A DNA stretch of 22,698 nt, from NCBI GenBank assembly GCA_964500605.1, contig CAZCOS010000034.1, forward strand, positions 1 through 22,698, given 5' to 3'. This document shows positions 6,942-15,137 of the stretch, in pieces. Origin of the DNA: Sterolibacterium sp964500605. Lineage in GTDB: Bacteria > Pseudomonadota > Gammaproteobacteria > Burkholderiales > Rhodocyclaceae. Position 1 is the stretch's first letter. Every line of letters begins with the position of its first letter. The position numbers were made by a program, and so were the translations under genes. Below the pieces are notes generated by a model that saw only the letters and a program-made list of their open reading frames with translations, searched no databases and was not told the origin of the DNA.

Positions 6942-9094
6942 TGCGGCTGATCTCCTTGTCCTTCCATTCGCTGCCTGATTTCTTCGAGCAGCCCGCGGCT
7001 GCTGCCCCGGCCGCCGACTTCCAGTGCCGAAGTCCATTGCTGCTTGCCGTTGTAGGAGAAGTCGATCTCTGCGCGTCGACTTGCATCGGCGAGTTGCACA
7101 CGCAGACGGTAGGGCATGGATTTGTGCGCTGTGCGCTGGATGCCTGTGCCGGTGAGCGCGGCATCGAGCTGGGCCAGGAAGCCGGCTATGAACGGGTCCT
7201 CAGGCGGGCTCTTTTGCAGTTGTGGGGCTATCACAGCGTTTGTCGGCTGTGTTGCATCCGGGGTGTTGATGAGGGACTGAAGGGAAAGCAAGGTATCACT
7301 GGCGAGTTGGGGGTCGAATCCGGGACCCGGTACGGCATTAGCCCGACTGGGCTTGTATTTGCCGTTGTACCAGTACTGCACCACAGCGCGGCAGTCGTGG
7401 CGCGTCAAGGTGTAGCGTTCGCAGTATTGGAGGTGTTGTAGTTGTTCCACCGCAATGTCTTGCATACCCCAGACGCTGCGCAGTCGCTGGTGCAGGTGCA
7501 TGAGGGGTGCCATTTCCGGCGTGAAGTAGTAGCGTTGCCAGTCTGCATCGGCCTGTAATTCTTCAAGGGCAGGTTGGGGTGAGAGTGTGTCCGAAGTCGT
7601 CGGTCCATTTCCCTTGCTGTTGCTCCAGTTGATGCCAGTGGTCGGGCTGAACTCCGGCGGGCTGACGACCATGAGGCGCCGGGAAGCGCGGGTGATGGCG
7701 GTATAGGCCCAGCGAAAGAAATTTTCGTTGTTCCGGCCGCCGCTCATGGAAGAAAAGTCCACGATGGCCGTGTCCCATTCTCCACCCTGGGCCTTGTGGC
7801 AGGTCATGGCATAGCCGTATTTGACCTGTAGCGCGTTGAAGTATGGGTCGTCCTTGATGGTCTGGCGGAATTCGTTGGATTTTGGATCGAGTCCCGAGTG
7901 CCGCTTGCGGAAATGAACCAGCAGGGCACGTTGTTCCAGTGGTTGTATTTCGCGCTCGGGTGAGTTCAGCAGGTTTTCCAGCACCAGGACGGGTTTGCGT
8001 GTGACTTCTCCATTGGCTTCGCGATAGGCCACCGTGAGTTTGCGAAAGGAGAGCAGCACCCGTTCTTTCTGGCCTTTGAGTGCTTCGTAGCTCTGCTCTG
8101 GCGTTTGTGCAACCTCAGTCACCTTGACCAGGTCTCCGTTGTTGAAGCCTTGGACAGTGTTGTTGCGATTGACCAGCAAGATATCGCCGATCTGTATCGG
8201 CAGGTTGGCATCCCCCCATAGGTGGTCGCGGATGCTGCGGTTGTATTCCAGTGCCGCTTTATTGGAATGCACAATGGCGACACTGGGCTGTTGATTGTCT
8301 TTCAGGTTTTGTACGATCTGATTGATGGCCCGGTTGGGGGTGACTTTTTCGATGTCCTGTCCGTAGGGTTGCAGGGAAAAGGTATTGAAGCAGTTTTTCA
8401 GCAGGGTGTCGCGCAGCTCGGTGGCGCGGTCGAGAATATGGTTGCCTTTGGCCTGACGCATGACGGTGGTGAGGTCAAAACTGCCTACCTGCAGACCGTA
8501 GGTCTTGCTCAGATAGTCGTCAGACAGCGCAGGCGAGTCGTTTTCGCCAATGGGGGGGAGCTGCGCCGGGTCGCCGACGAACAGCAGTTTGATCAGCGGG
8601 GCCTCGTTGCGGCCGGGGCGGTTCGAACGGGCATACTGGATCAGGTCATGCAGCAGCCTGCCGCTGCCAAAGCGGATGACATCCCCCTGGGTTTCCTTGT
8701 CGCCGACCATGGAGGATTCATCGATGATCAACAGGGAGAGTAGAGATTCATCTTTTCTGCACGGAAAGATCATTCTTATGCCGGGATCATTGGCACTTGA
8801 TGCTTCTTCTACGACGATGAGTTTATCCAGGTGATAAATGCAGGCGTGGATTGTGACTGCCGGAGTGTTGCCTTTTACCTTGCTGCCCAGGATGCGCGCC
8901 GCCCGGCCAGTGGGGGCCAGTAGGGCATAGGTCTTGTTCATTTCCTTGAGGGTATCGAGCAGACGGGCAATCAGCGTGGTCTTGCCGGTACCTGCGCTGC
9001 CTCGCAGGATGAAGGCATCACGGGTTTCGTCCAGCATGAAGGCACGGATGGCTTCCAGTGCGTGATTCTGTTCTTCGGTTAGCGTCATCGACAT
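6938..9094 (-). CDS. RecD/Pif1-like SF1B DNA helicase
   Basis: About 718 aa. Walker A GSAGTGKT is at 32-39, Walker B LLIIDESS around Asp125-Glu126, motif III VGDPAQLPPIGEND at about 173-186, and a TTVMRQAKGNHIL motif follows. The C-terminal core motifs YGYAMTCHKAQGGEWD and YTAITRASRRLMVV are clear. These define a 5'-3' SF1B helicase of the RecD2/Pif1/Dda type. After about residue 510 comes a ~200-aa unrecognised tail, probably for partner binding. The start at 9094 was chosen because TEEQNHALEAIRAF normally lies near the N-terminus. AAGGA lies 11 bp upstream, and in-frame ATGs at 9142 and 9151 would add 16-19 residues with no clear ribosome site. Translationally coupled to the TPR/OB gene. 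Confidence 0.9.
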   Translation of the reverse strand: MSMTLTEEQNHALEAIRAFMLDETRDAFILRGSAGTGKTTLIARLLDTLKEMNKTYALLAPTGRAARILGSKVKGNTPAVTIHACIYHLDKLIVVEEASSANDPGIRMIFPCRKDESLLSLLIIDESSMVGDKETQGDVIRFGSGRLLHDLIQYARSNRPGRNEAPLIKLLFVGDPAQLPPIGENDSPALSDDYLSKTYGLQVGSFDLTTVMRQAKGNHILDRATELRDTLLKNCFNTFSLQPYGQDIEKVTPNRAINQIVQNLKDNQQPSVAIVHSNKAALEYNRSIRDHLWGDANLPIQIGDILLVNRNNTVQGFNNGDLVKVTEVAQTPEQSYEALKGQKERVLLSFRKLTVAYREANGEVTRKPVLVLENLLNSPEREIQPLEQRALLVHFRKRHSGLDPKSNEFRQTIKDDPYFNALQVKYGYAMTCHKAQGGEWDTAIVDFSSMSGGRNNENFFRWAYTAITRASRRLMVVSPPEFSPTTGINWSNSKGNGPTTSDTLSPQPALEELQADADWQRYYFTPEMAPLMHLHQRLRSVWGMQDIAVEQLQHLQYCERYTLTRHDCRAVVQYWYNGKYKPSRANAVPGPGFDPQLASDTLLSLQSLINTPDATQPTNAVIAPQLQKSPPEDPFIAGFLAQLDAALTGTGIQRTAHKSMPYRLRVQLADASRRAEIDFSYNGKQQWTSALEVGGRGSSRGLLEEIRQRMEGQGDQPQ

Positions 9095-9274
9095 GGTTTG
9101 GGCATTCCTTGGGCAGACTTCAGCTTGGCAGTTGTTTGACATCAAAACCATAAATACCGCTACGAGTATTGCATAAGCTGGCGCGGGTGGAGCAGGCTAG
9201 CTGGCTTTCAGGTTTTCCTGAATGTCGGTGTTGCGTTGCCTGCGATGCGTTCGCTCCATTCGTTCCATCCTGGT

Positions 9275-9739
9275 TCAGAACGGGGGATATTCGTCGTCCT
9301 GCCATGAAGTCGTCGAGGCTTCATCGGTTGTGTGAGTGGAAGGCTCGGGTTTTGCGTATTGCGCGGGTTCTGTAGACATGGGCTCATCAGGAGCGGCGTT
9401 GTCCTGTCGCCGGCCGAGGAGGGTGACATGGCTGGCCACGATTTCGGTGGTGCTGCGTTCCTGGCCATTGCGGTCTTGCCATTTGCGGGTTTTGAGTGAG
9501 CCTTCGATGTAGATCTGGCTGCCTTTTTTCATGTATTGCTCGGCGATTTCGGCCTGTTTGCGGAACAGGCTGACCCGGTGCCATTCGGTTGATTCCTTTT
9601 TTTCGCCGCTGGCCTTGTCTTTCCATTGGTCACGGGTGGCGACGGCGAGGGTGGCGATGGGCTCGCCCGACTGGGTGTAGCGAATTTCCGGGTCTTTGCC
9701 GAGATTGCCAACCAGGATGACTTTATTTACAGAGGCCAT
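9275..9739 (-). CDS. ssb: Single-stranded DNA-binding protein
   Basis: This 154-aa SSB has a complete OB fold at 1-112. It opens with MASVNKVILVGNLGKDPEIR, followed by the EWHRVSLFRKQAEIAEQYMK core and GSQIYIEGSLKTRKWQD. A Pro/Thr/Ser-rich linker leads to an acidic tip DDEYPPF, a variant of the DDDIPF tip that recruits repair and replication partners. Start ATG 9739 has GGAG 7 bp upstream. It sits between the hydrolase-like gene and the helicase on the same strand. It is more likely an accessory SSB working with the neighbouring helicase than the chromosomal copy, which is an inference from context. Confidence 0.95.
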   Translation of the reverse strand: MASVNKVILVGNLGKDPEIRYTQSGEPIATLAVATRDQWKDKASGEKKESTEWHRVSLFRKQAEIAEQYMKKGSQIYIEGSLKTRKWQDRNGQERSTTEIVASHVTLLGRRQDNAAPDEPMSTEPAQYAKPEPSTHTTDEASTTSWQDDEYPPF

Positions 9740-9956
9740 GATGTGCTCCAGTGCGTTGCGGATGATATGAAAGGGATGCGTCAGTTTCGACGGGATGGCG
9801 GGATGGGGCTGGGTTCCTGTCTTTGGTATGGGTTCGATGCGAGATCAGCCTTATGAAGTTGGGAGAAGGTGAGTGGCAGTCTGCGACGGATTCTGTCCGT
9901 TCAACGACGGCCGTGGGCGGATTTTGAAATTTCCCGGCTTGATCCCGCGGCCTGCT

Positions 9957-10931
9957 TCAGCTGCGCCATTGCCGCTTCAGCCAGTCTGCTGCAGAGCGGG
10001 CACTTTCCAGCGCATCATCAAACAGCCCGCCGATGCCTTCGACAATCTGCTGCCCCGTGGTGTTTTTCGGTGGCTGCTCATGCTCTACGGTGAAGGGTTT
10101 CATGCTCTTGATGGCATCGCGCATTCGTCTGCCTGCATGTAATCCTTCGGCTGCGGCATTGGCCCCCATGAGGGTTTGGTGGGATTCCATGGGCATGGTG
10201 AAAGGCAGGTCGTGGAAGGGGGCGGGCTGTATCCAGGCATCTACGAGCAGGTGGTAGGCGATGCCGCTGCTGGTGCCTGTGATGAGGTTGTGCATGGCAG
10301 GGCTGGCGTGTTTGGCCAGTTGATCCCAGAGCGGGTCGCGGTGGTGCGGTAGCTTGCCATGAATCCGGCCAGCCAGGTCCACCGTGGCCAGCAGGAGGCT
10401 TTCGGCCACGATGCCGGCCAGGATGGAGTGGGTCAGGATGGAGCGGTGGGCGTCGATACCGGCAAGAAGATCGAGGTCGGGGATGCCGCCATCACCATCC
10501 AGCCCGCCGGAGCCGGCATAGAAGCCGAGAAAGGCCGCCAGAACCTGGGGCGCGGTTTCGGCGGGCCGGTCTATCAGGGCGCGGGTGAGGTGGTTCAGTA
10601 CATTGGCCGCCAGACGCATGAAATCCAGCGAGCCATCAATGGCTGCTGCGGTACGGTTGCCCAGATGGCGGCTGCCCTGGCCATCATTTATCGCGCGCAT
10701 GAGATCGGCCAGTTCTTTCCAGCCGCTTTGTCCCAGTTGCCAGACAAACCTGGCCAGCCCGCTGATGCGTCGCATCGCCAGAGTGGCTGTTCTTTGGGCG
10801 GACGCCTGTGCCCATTCACGCAGTTCGGCAGAATCAGTGCGCCCCAGGGCAAAGCGCAATTCTTCCTGCAACTGGTTTAGCCGCTGGGTGTTCAGGATTT
10901 GTGGCGCGGTGAATTGGGTGTGGGTGTTCAT
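9957..10931 (-). CDS. Unrecognised protein with a metal-hydrolase-like His motif
   Basis: About 324 aa, starting at ATG 10931 with a strong AGGAGG box 5 bp upstream. The N-terminal ~130 residues are helical (QLQEELRFALGRTDSAELRE). The centre contains DAHRSILTHSILAG (Asp160, His162, Arg163, His168, Ser169) and, 60 residues on, SSGIAYHLLVDAW (His227, Asp231). The pairing HRx4HS with HLLxD resembles the metal-binding pattern of YdjM-type membrane-associated metal-dependent hydrolases and phospholipase-like families. Hydrophobic stretches at about 155-190 could be membrane-associated. It is the first gene of the minus-strand run towards ssb and the helicase, with a 217-bp gap before ssb in which I see nothing. 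Function is unknown; a lipid- or nucleotide-hydrolase effector is possible. Confidence 0.6.
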   Translation of the reverse strand: MNTHTQFTAPQILNTQRLNQLQEELRFALGRTDSAELREWAQASAQRTATLAMRRISGLARFVWQLGQSGWKELADLMRAINDGQGSRHLGNRTAAAIDGSLDFMRLAANVLNHLTRALIDRPAETAPQVLAAFLGFYAGSGGLDGDGGIPDLDLLAGIDAHRSILTHSILAGIVAESLLLATVDLAGRIHGKLPHHRDPLWDQLAKHASPAMHNLITGTSSGIAYHLLVDAWIQPAPFHDLPFTMPMESHQTLMGANAAAEGLHAGRRMRDAIKSMKPFTVEHEQPPKNTTGQQIVEGIGGLFDDALESARSAADWLKRQWRS

Positions 10932-11258
10932 TCTTCCTCCTGGGGCATCCATTCAACGCCACAACCAGATGTTTTCTTGAAAAAACCATGGAATCTTGGC
11001 GAGACTGCGACGAGCCAAGGCGCGTCGCGCCATCATAAAATCGGAAAACGGTGTTTTGAACCTCGTTGCTTCACTGTACAGTGACAGTCTGGTGAACGGT
11101 ATTTCGCTTCTCATCCGAATGAACGGCTAGTTTCGGCTGAAGTTATCAGACGAGGTTGGGGGATGAGTTTGCCGCGTTTGCGCGACATGCTTTTGCGTCG
11201 ATTGCAATGGGGTTGAGTGGTGTGGTGGCGGCAAACACTTGGCTGTGTTCAATGATTG
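10932..11258. promoter_or_regulatory. Divergent intergenic region with a 14-bp palindrome
   Basis: This 327-bp region separates the leftward hydrolase-like gene from the rightward Fic gene. It contains a perfect 14-bp palindrome TCACTGTACAGTGA at 11071-11084, a likely repressor site for either gene. It also has a GC-rich hairpin (GCGACG at 11008-11013 paired with CGTCGC at 11024-11029). On the minus strand AAGAAAACAT (10978-10969) lies 37 bp before the hydrolase start, and the same 10-mer occurs upstream of the PemK-sigma-CHAT operon. No convincing small gene is seen. Confidence 0.45.
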
Positions 11259-12074
11259 ATGAGGTTCAACAACGTGACTCTGTTTGATGCGCTTGGATTC
11301 CGATGGGACAGGTCGGCAGTACCGACTTCCGTACCTTCTCATTCGTTGGAACGTGTCTGTTTCCGATTCCATAAGATGCTGCCGGAGTTTGTGTGGGACG
11401 CTTCAGTGCTCGAGGGCAATCCCTTCACTTTTCCGGAAGTCAAAACGCTGCTGGATGGCGTGACGATCGGCGGAAGGCGGATTTCCGATCAGGAGCAAAT
11501 CCTGAATCTGGCCGAAAGCTCCAGGCGTCTGCTGGCGATGGTCAAGGGCAGTCAGTTTGAACTCTCCAAGCCGGTATTCACGGAGCTGAACGGTATTGTT
11601 GCTCGCAAGGAAGCTCTGGAATGGGGAGTGTTTCTTGGTGAAGGCCAGGAAACAAATTACACGCCGGATGTGGGTCTGGGTGAATGTGGTCGCTATACAC
11701 CGCGGCGGACCCTGCCCGGTGCGCCCGAGTTGAACCGGGTGTTCCGCGAGGGTGTGGCTGCCTTGCAGGAGTGCGAACCGTTTGAGCAAGCCATTGGCTT
11801 TTTTCTGTTTGGGGCCTTGCAGCAGTTCTTCTTCGACGGGAATAAGCGTACGTCACGCTTCATGATGAACGGGGTACTGATGTCGCACGGCATCGACGCG
11901 ATCAGTGTACCCGCCGCGAAGGTGCAGGAATTCAACGAGAAGATGGTTCGCTTCTATCTCTCGAAAGACGCCACCGAGATGATGACCTTCCTTGCCCAGT
12001 GCCACCCGGATGCCGTGACAATCTTGCCGCCGCCAGAGGAAGGCCGTCGCCACGGTAGCGGGTTGGCGTCGTAA
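11259..12074 (+). CDS. Fic-domain protein with the catalytic His replaced by Gln
   Basis: About 271 aa from ATG 11259, or 272 from TTG 11256; the ribosome site is weak. Near the N-terminus DASVLEGNPFT (47-57) resembles the Fic inhibitory helix motif. The Fic core contains LQQFFFDGNKRTSRFMMN (about 187-204). The family motif HPFxDGN(G/K)R is kept except that the first His is Gln189 (codon CAG, 11823-11825) and the Pro is Phe190. Fic enzymes transfer AMP or related groups to protein hydroxyls, and the His is the general base, so this member should lack normal activity. The reading frame is intact, arguing for selection. It lies alone on the plus strand between two minus-strand operons. Confidence 0.85.
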   Translation: MRFNNVTLFDALGFRWDRSAVPTSVPSHSLERVCFRFHKMLPEFVWDASVLEGNPFTFPEVKTLLDGVTIGGRRISDQEQILNLAESSRRLLAMVKGSQFELSKPVFTELNGIVARKEALEWGVFLGEGQETNYTPDVGLGECGRYTPRRTLPGAPELNRVFREGVAALQECEPFEQAIGFFLFGALQQFFFDGNKRTSRFMMNGVLMSHGIDAISVPAAKVQEFNEKMVRFYLSKDATEMMTFLAQCHPDAVTILPPPEEGRRHGSGLAS

Positions 12075-12094
12075 TCAGGGTGTGGTGAGGGTGT

Positions 12095-13093
12095 TCATTC
12101 GTTTGCTCTGGCCAGCATGATCAGGGCGCGGTCATCCAGGGTGGTGCGCTCCCATAGGGCAGGTTCGTGGTAGGCCAGGGCAATGCGCTCGATGCTGAAT
12201 GATTGGTTCGCCAGTTCGTCCAGCCAGTTCGCCAGACGGCCAGCAACCTTGCTGCCGTCGTGCGCCACGAGTTTTTCTGCACCGCCGTCGCTCATCAGGG
12301 CCATGCCTTGTATGGTGTGTGCTGGCAGGAGTCCGTAATGGATGTCTTCCACGCGGGCCATGTCGATGAAGCAGGTTTGGTTGGCAAATTCACCTTTGGT
12401 GTCCGGATGATGTCCGAGAACCTGCATGGCGTCTGCGCTGCGGGCCACGATGGCACCATCTCCAACTTTCCACCAGTAAATTTGTTGCTTGCCAAGGATA
12501 ACCAGTTGCAAGGTGGCGCGCACGTCGCGAACCGGACGACGTTCTTGCCGAGCAAGGTCTTCCAGCAGGCCAATGGCATGTTGTCGCAGTCTGTTGGCCC
12601 ATTTCGCAGACTGGATCATGTCTGTTTCGTTGTCGCGCTGAGTATCCAGCCACTCTGCCAGCTCTTCTTCCAGCGTGCGAAGCAGACGGGCTATCCCGAT
12701 GACCAGGGTTTGAGCGCCCCGTTCACTGATGGCGGCGGAGCCTGCACCATCGCTGAGAAGTGCAATGGGTCGCGGGCTGGCTGAAAGATGCACGGCGTCC
12801 TGACAGGGCAAGCCCAGCCGCCGGTGGGCAAGTCCGGTGACTGCATCACCGCAGAGCTGCCAGGCGTCAAGCGCGATGTCGGCAGCAGGCTCAGCAGGTT
12901 TGACGATTTCCTGTTCCCCAGTTTCCGCGGCAGGCAGCGATATGGATTCAGGATGGCTTTGCGGCTCAGAATCTGAGGGCGGACTTGCTGGTGCTGCCGG
13001 TGTTGTTGATGCTACCGATGCAGTCGATACAGTCGAGTCATGATGAGCTGCCGCCATTTTCTGGTGCTTGCGCTGCTTGCGTGTGCTGGCCAT
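12095..13093 (-). CDS. PP2C-type protein phosphatase of a TerY-P triad
   Basis: 332 aa. ATG 13093 follows the vWA stop by 1 bp, fixing the start. Residues 1-75 are a basic then Pro/Ser/Ala-rich, probably disordered segment (STVSTASVASTTPAAPASPP). The PP2C core follows, with GLPCQDA (Asp99), SDGAGSA (Asp115), KVGDGAIV (211-213 GDG), MSDGG (Asp269) and LDDRALIML (Asp320-321). The metal-binding acids of the family are present, so it should be active. It belongs to the short YegK-like group linked to vWA and kinase genes. It would remove phosphates added by the adjacent kinase. The Ser/Thr-rich tail might itself be phosphorylated, which is inference. Confidence 0.88.
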   Translation of the reverse strand: MASTRKQRKHQKMAAAHHDSTVSTASVASTTPAAPASPPSDSEPQSHPESISLPAAETGEQEIVKPAEPAADIALDAWQLCGDAVTGLAHRRLGLPCQDAVHLSASPRPIALLSDGAGSAAISERGAQTLVIGIARLLRTLEEELAEWLDTQRDNETDMIQSAKWANRLRQHAIGLLEDLARQERRPVRDVRATLQLVILGKQQIYWWKVGDGAIVARSADAMQVLGHHPDTKGEFANQTCFIDMARVEDIHYGLLPAHTIQGMALMSDGGAEKLVAHDGSKVAGRLANWLDELANQSFSIERIALAYHEPALWERTTLDDRALIMLARANE

Positions 13094-13094
13094 G

Positions 13095-13754
13095 TCAGGT
13101 GCTCGCCCAAGTGTCCATGCTGGGCAGTTGCACGCTGGCATCGGATGAGGTGCTGGCCGAAACCCGTGCCATGGAGGCAGAGAGCCACTGGAACAGTTCG
13201 CTGAACTTGAGTCCGTCCAGTGCAACCACCGATTTGCTGGTGAACTTGGATAGCACACCCAGGTCTGCACCTTGCACACCGATCGGCAGGCTCACCAGCT
13301 TGCGTTGGGCGGAGAGCTGGCTGGCGCGGCGGGCCGCTTCCTGCCAGTCGTCGGTGGGCGCACCGTCGCTGATGATGAGCAGCCAGGGCTGGTAGTAGGG
13401 TACGCCCGTGTTGCGGTACGACTGCTTGCGCTTTTCGAGGTCGTTGAGAGCCATCAACGTGGCACTGCCCAGCGGGGTGTTGCCACTGGCGTGCAACGGT
13501 GAAAAACCGTCGATGCTTTCAATGCCCGCGAAAGGCTGCAGACAGGTGCTGCGACCGCCTGCACTGTAGATTGCAAGCTCCACGGACCAGCGGGCGAGAT
13601 CGTCGTGTTTGACCTCTTCGATGAATTGCTGCAACCCCGCGTTGAGCGCGTCAATCGGCTCGCCAGACATGGAGCCCGAGGTGTCCAGCACAAGTGCTAC
13701 CGGGCAGCGTGCAGAGGGGTTTTCGATCAGGTCGTCGTTGCTGTTGCGGTTCAT
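13095..13754 (-). CDS. TerY/YegL-type von Willebrand factor A protein
   Basis: About 219 aa consisting almost wholly of one vWA domain. The MIDAS is complete: DTSGSMS (Asp24, Ser26, Ser28), Thr93 in SGNTPLGSA, and Asp130 in IISDGAPTDDW. Such domains bind a divalent ion and recruit partners in a switchable manner. In TerY-P loci the vWA protein is the probable target or adaptor of the kinase and phosphatase. The start at 13754 has AAGGA upstream and puts the vWA fold near the N-terminus. An in-frame ATG at 13808, also with AAGGA, would add 18 residues. Order is kinase, vWA, PP2C, all on the minus strand. Confidence 0.9.
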   Translation of the reverse strand: MNRNSNDDLIENPSARCPVALVLDTSGSMSGEPIDALNAGLQQFIEEVKHDDLARWSVELAIYSAGGRSTCLQPFAGIESIDGFSPLHASGNTPLGSATLMALNDLEKRKQSYRNTGVPYYQPWLLIISDGAPTDDWQEAARRASQLSAQRKLVSLPIGVQGADLGVLSKFTSKSVVALDGLKFSELFQWLSASMARVSASTSSDASVQLPSMDTWAST

Positions 13755-13822
13755 GGTGTTTTCCTTGCTGGTTTGGGAGAGTGAGGAGAAGCTGTGCAGT
13801 GCAAACATGATGGTTTCCTTGT

Positions 13823-14836
13823 TCAGAGAGTGTTGGGAACGGAAATGCGGTCTTGCTGTGTGCCCCGATATTCCTTGGCCTTGGGTTTTTCCGGTTTGAT
13901 CTCGGCGTTATGCCAGCCACGCGAGAGCTCGCGCTGGTAGAGCTTCAACAGTTCAATCCACTCCTCCACCGTTGTCCGCTGGCTCAAGTCCTGGCTGCCT
14001 TCCTTGAAGGTGGTAATCAGACTTTCCTTGAGTTTGAAGGGCAGGTGGCTCCAGATGTTGAACCAGGGACCTTTGGGGATGCCGCCACCACCAAGGCCAT
14101 AAGGGAAGTAGCCGTTGCGGATGTTTTCTACCGGCCCGGCACCGCCGACCACGTCGTAAGGATGGCGACCCAGCATGAGGGTCTTGAAGATGAGGATGGC
14201 CAGCGAGAAGTGTTCGGCCTCCGGTTTGCGATTGAGTTTCGGGAGTTCCTTGCCGTGCAGTTCAGGCGGCAGCATGTCGGCGACGGAAACCGGGCAGCGA
14301 TAGGTCTTGCCTGAAGCGGCAAGCTGCCAGCTGTCGCAGTCGATCAGCGTGACTTCCTGGCTGCGTGGATCGCAGAGGAAATTGGCAAGGTTGTAATCCC
14401 CCACCATCACGCCTGATGCATGCAGTGTCCGGACTGTTTCCAGCAGATTGATCAGGTAGGCGACAATGGCCGGACGCTGGAGTTTGGGGAAATGCTGGCG
14501 ATAGGCCATGGCGTGCGCCAGCAGGTTCATGCGTACTCCTGCGGATTTGCGCATGGCGTATCCGCGCCAGTTGCCTTCTGGGTCATAGACCGAAAACCGC
14601 GGCCAGGCGAGGCCAGTATGCTGCTTGAACTGGGCCAGGTGAGTGTCGCTGCACATGGCTTCGATCTTCTCTTGCAAGCCCTTGCCACGTTTTTGCAGGA
14701 TGGTGTCGTGGTACATCTTGACGACCACGCCACTGAACTTCGGCACTTCATAGACGACAGCTTCGCCACCCAGGGCGAGCGGGCTGGCAGAGAGCTGTAC
14801 GGTTTCGCCGGCGGCATTGTGTATGGTCAGTGACAT
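13823..14836 (-). CDS. YegI-like Ser/Thr protein kinase of a TerY-P triad
   Basis: 337 aa; ATG 14836 has AGGA about 8 bp upstream. A short glycine-loop equivalent LGGEAVVYEV (22-31) is followed by the ATP-site Lys40 (VVVKMY). The catalytic loop reads VMVGDYNLANFL with Asp147 and Asn152. The metal-binding motif is IDCD (Asp166) instead of DFG. The HRD and DFG changes are typical of this divergent YegI-type kinase group rather than signs of decay. After about residue 290 is a short helical and charged tail. It lies between a small glycine-zipper gene and the vWA gene and is likely to phosphorylate one of its operon partners. Confidence 0.88.
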   Translation of the reverse strand: MSLTIHNAAGETVQLSASPLALGGEAVVYEVPKFSGVVVKMYHDTILQKRGKGLQEKIEAMCSDTHLAQFKQHTGLAWPRFSVYDPEGNWRGYAMRKSAGVRMNLLAHAMAYRQHFPKLQRPAIVAYLINLLETVRTLHASGVMVGDYNLANFLCDPRSQEVTLIDCDSWQLAASGKTYRCPVSVADMLPPELHGKELPKLNRKPEAEHFSLAILIFKTLMLGRHPYDVVGGAGPVENIRNGYFPYGLGGGGIPKGPWFNIWSHLPFKLKESLITTFKEGSQDLSQRTTVEEWIELLKLYQRELSRGWHNAEIKPEKPKAKEYRGTQQDRISVPNTL

Positions 14837-14873
14837 GGCTGTTTTCCTGTGGAGGGTTGTCTGGTGTCTGGCC

Positions 14874-15137
14874 TCAATCCCAGAGGCTGCGGATGAGGGC
14901 GACGGCGCCGGAAGCGACCGCCAGGGGGACGGCGACCGGTGCGGCGGCGGCCGCAACAGCACCCAGACCAAGTGCAGAAGCTCCGACGGTGAGGGTTCCG
15001 GCTGCAACGGCCCCCAGGCCAGCACCGGCAGCAGTGGCAACGGCAGAGCGTCCTGCGCTGACTTCGGAAGTGCCGGTGATTTCGCGGGAGAGTTTTTCGC
15101 CGGTAAGGCCCAGGGCAGTCGCTTTTTCGATGGTCAT
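14874..15137 (-). CDS. Small glycine-zipper, probable membrane protein
   Basis: 87 aa. ATG 15137 has AAGGAAG about 7 bp upstream, a strong site. Residues 1-28 are polar (MTIEKATALGLTGEKLSREI). Residues about 29-83 are almost entirely Gly, Ala, Val and Leu with GxxxG-type spacing (AGAGLGAVAAGTLTVGASAL, then LGAVAAAAAPVAVPLAVASG), enough for two membrane-spanning helices. It ends in a short polar tail. No signal peptide is evident. It is the first gene of the kinase-vWA-PP2C operon, 37 bp before the kinase. Glycine-zipper peptides can oligomerise in membranes, so it could be a membrane anchor or a pore-forming effector. Function is unknown. Confidence 0.7.
   Translation of the reverse strand: MTIEKATALGLTGEKLSREITGTSEVSAGRSAVATAAGAGLGAVAAGTLTVGASALGLGAVAAAAAPVAVPLAVASGAVALIRSLWD

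Noticed and set aside
9740..9956. Possible small gene between ssb and the hydrolase-like gene.
   Set aside because: No frame with a ribosome site and protein-like composition was found.
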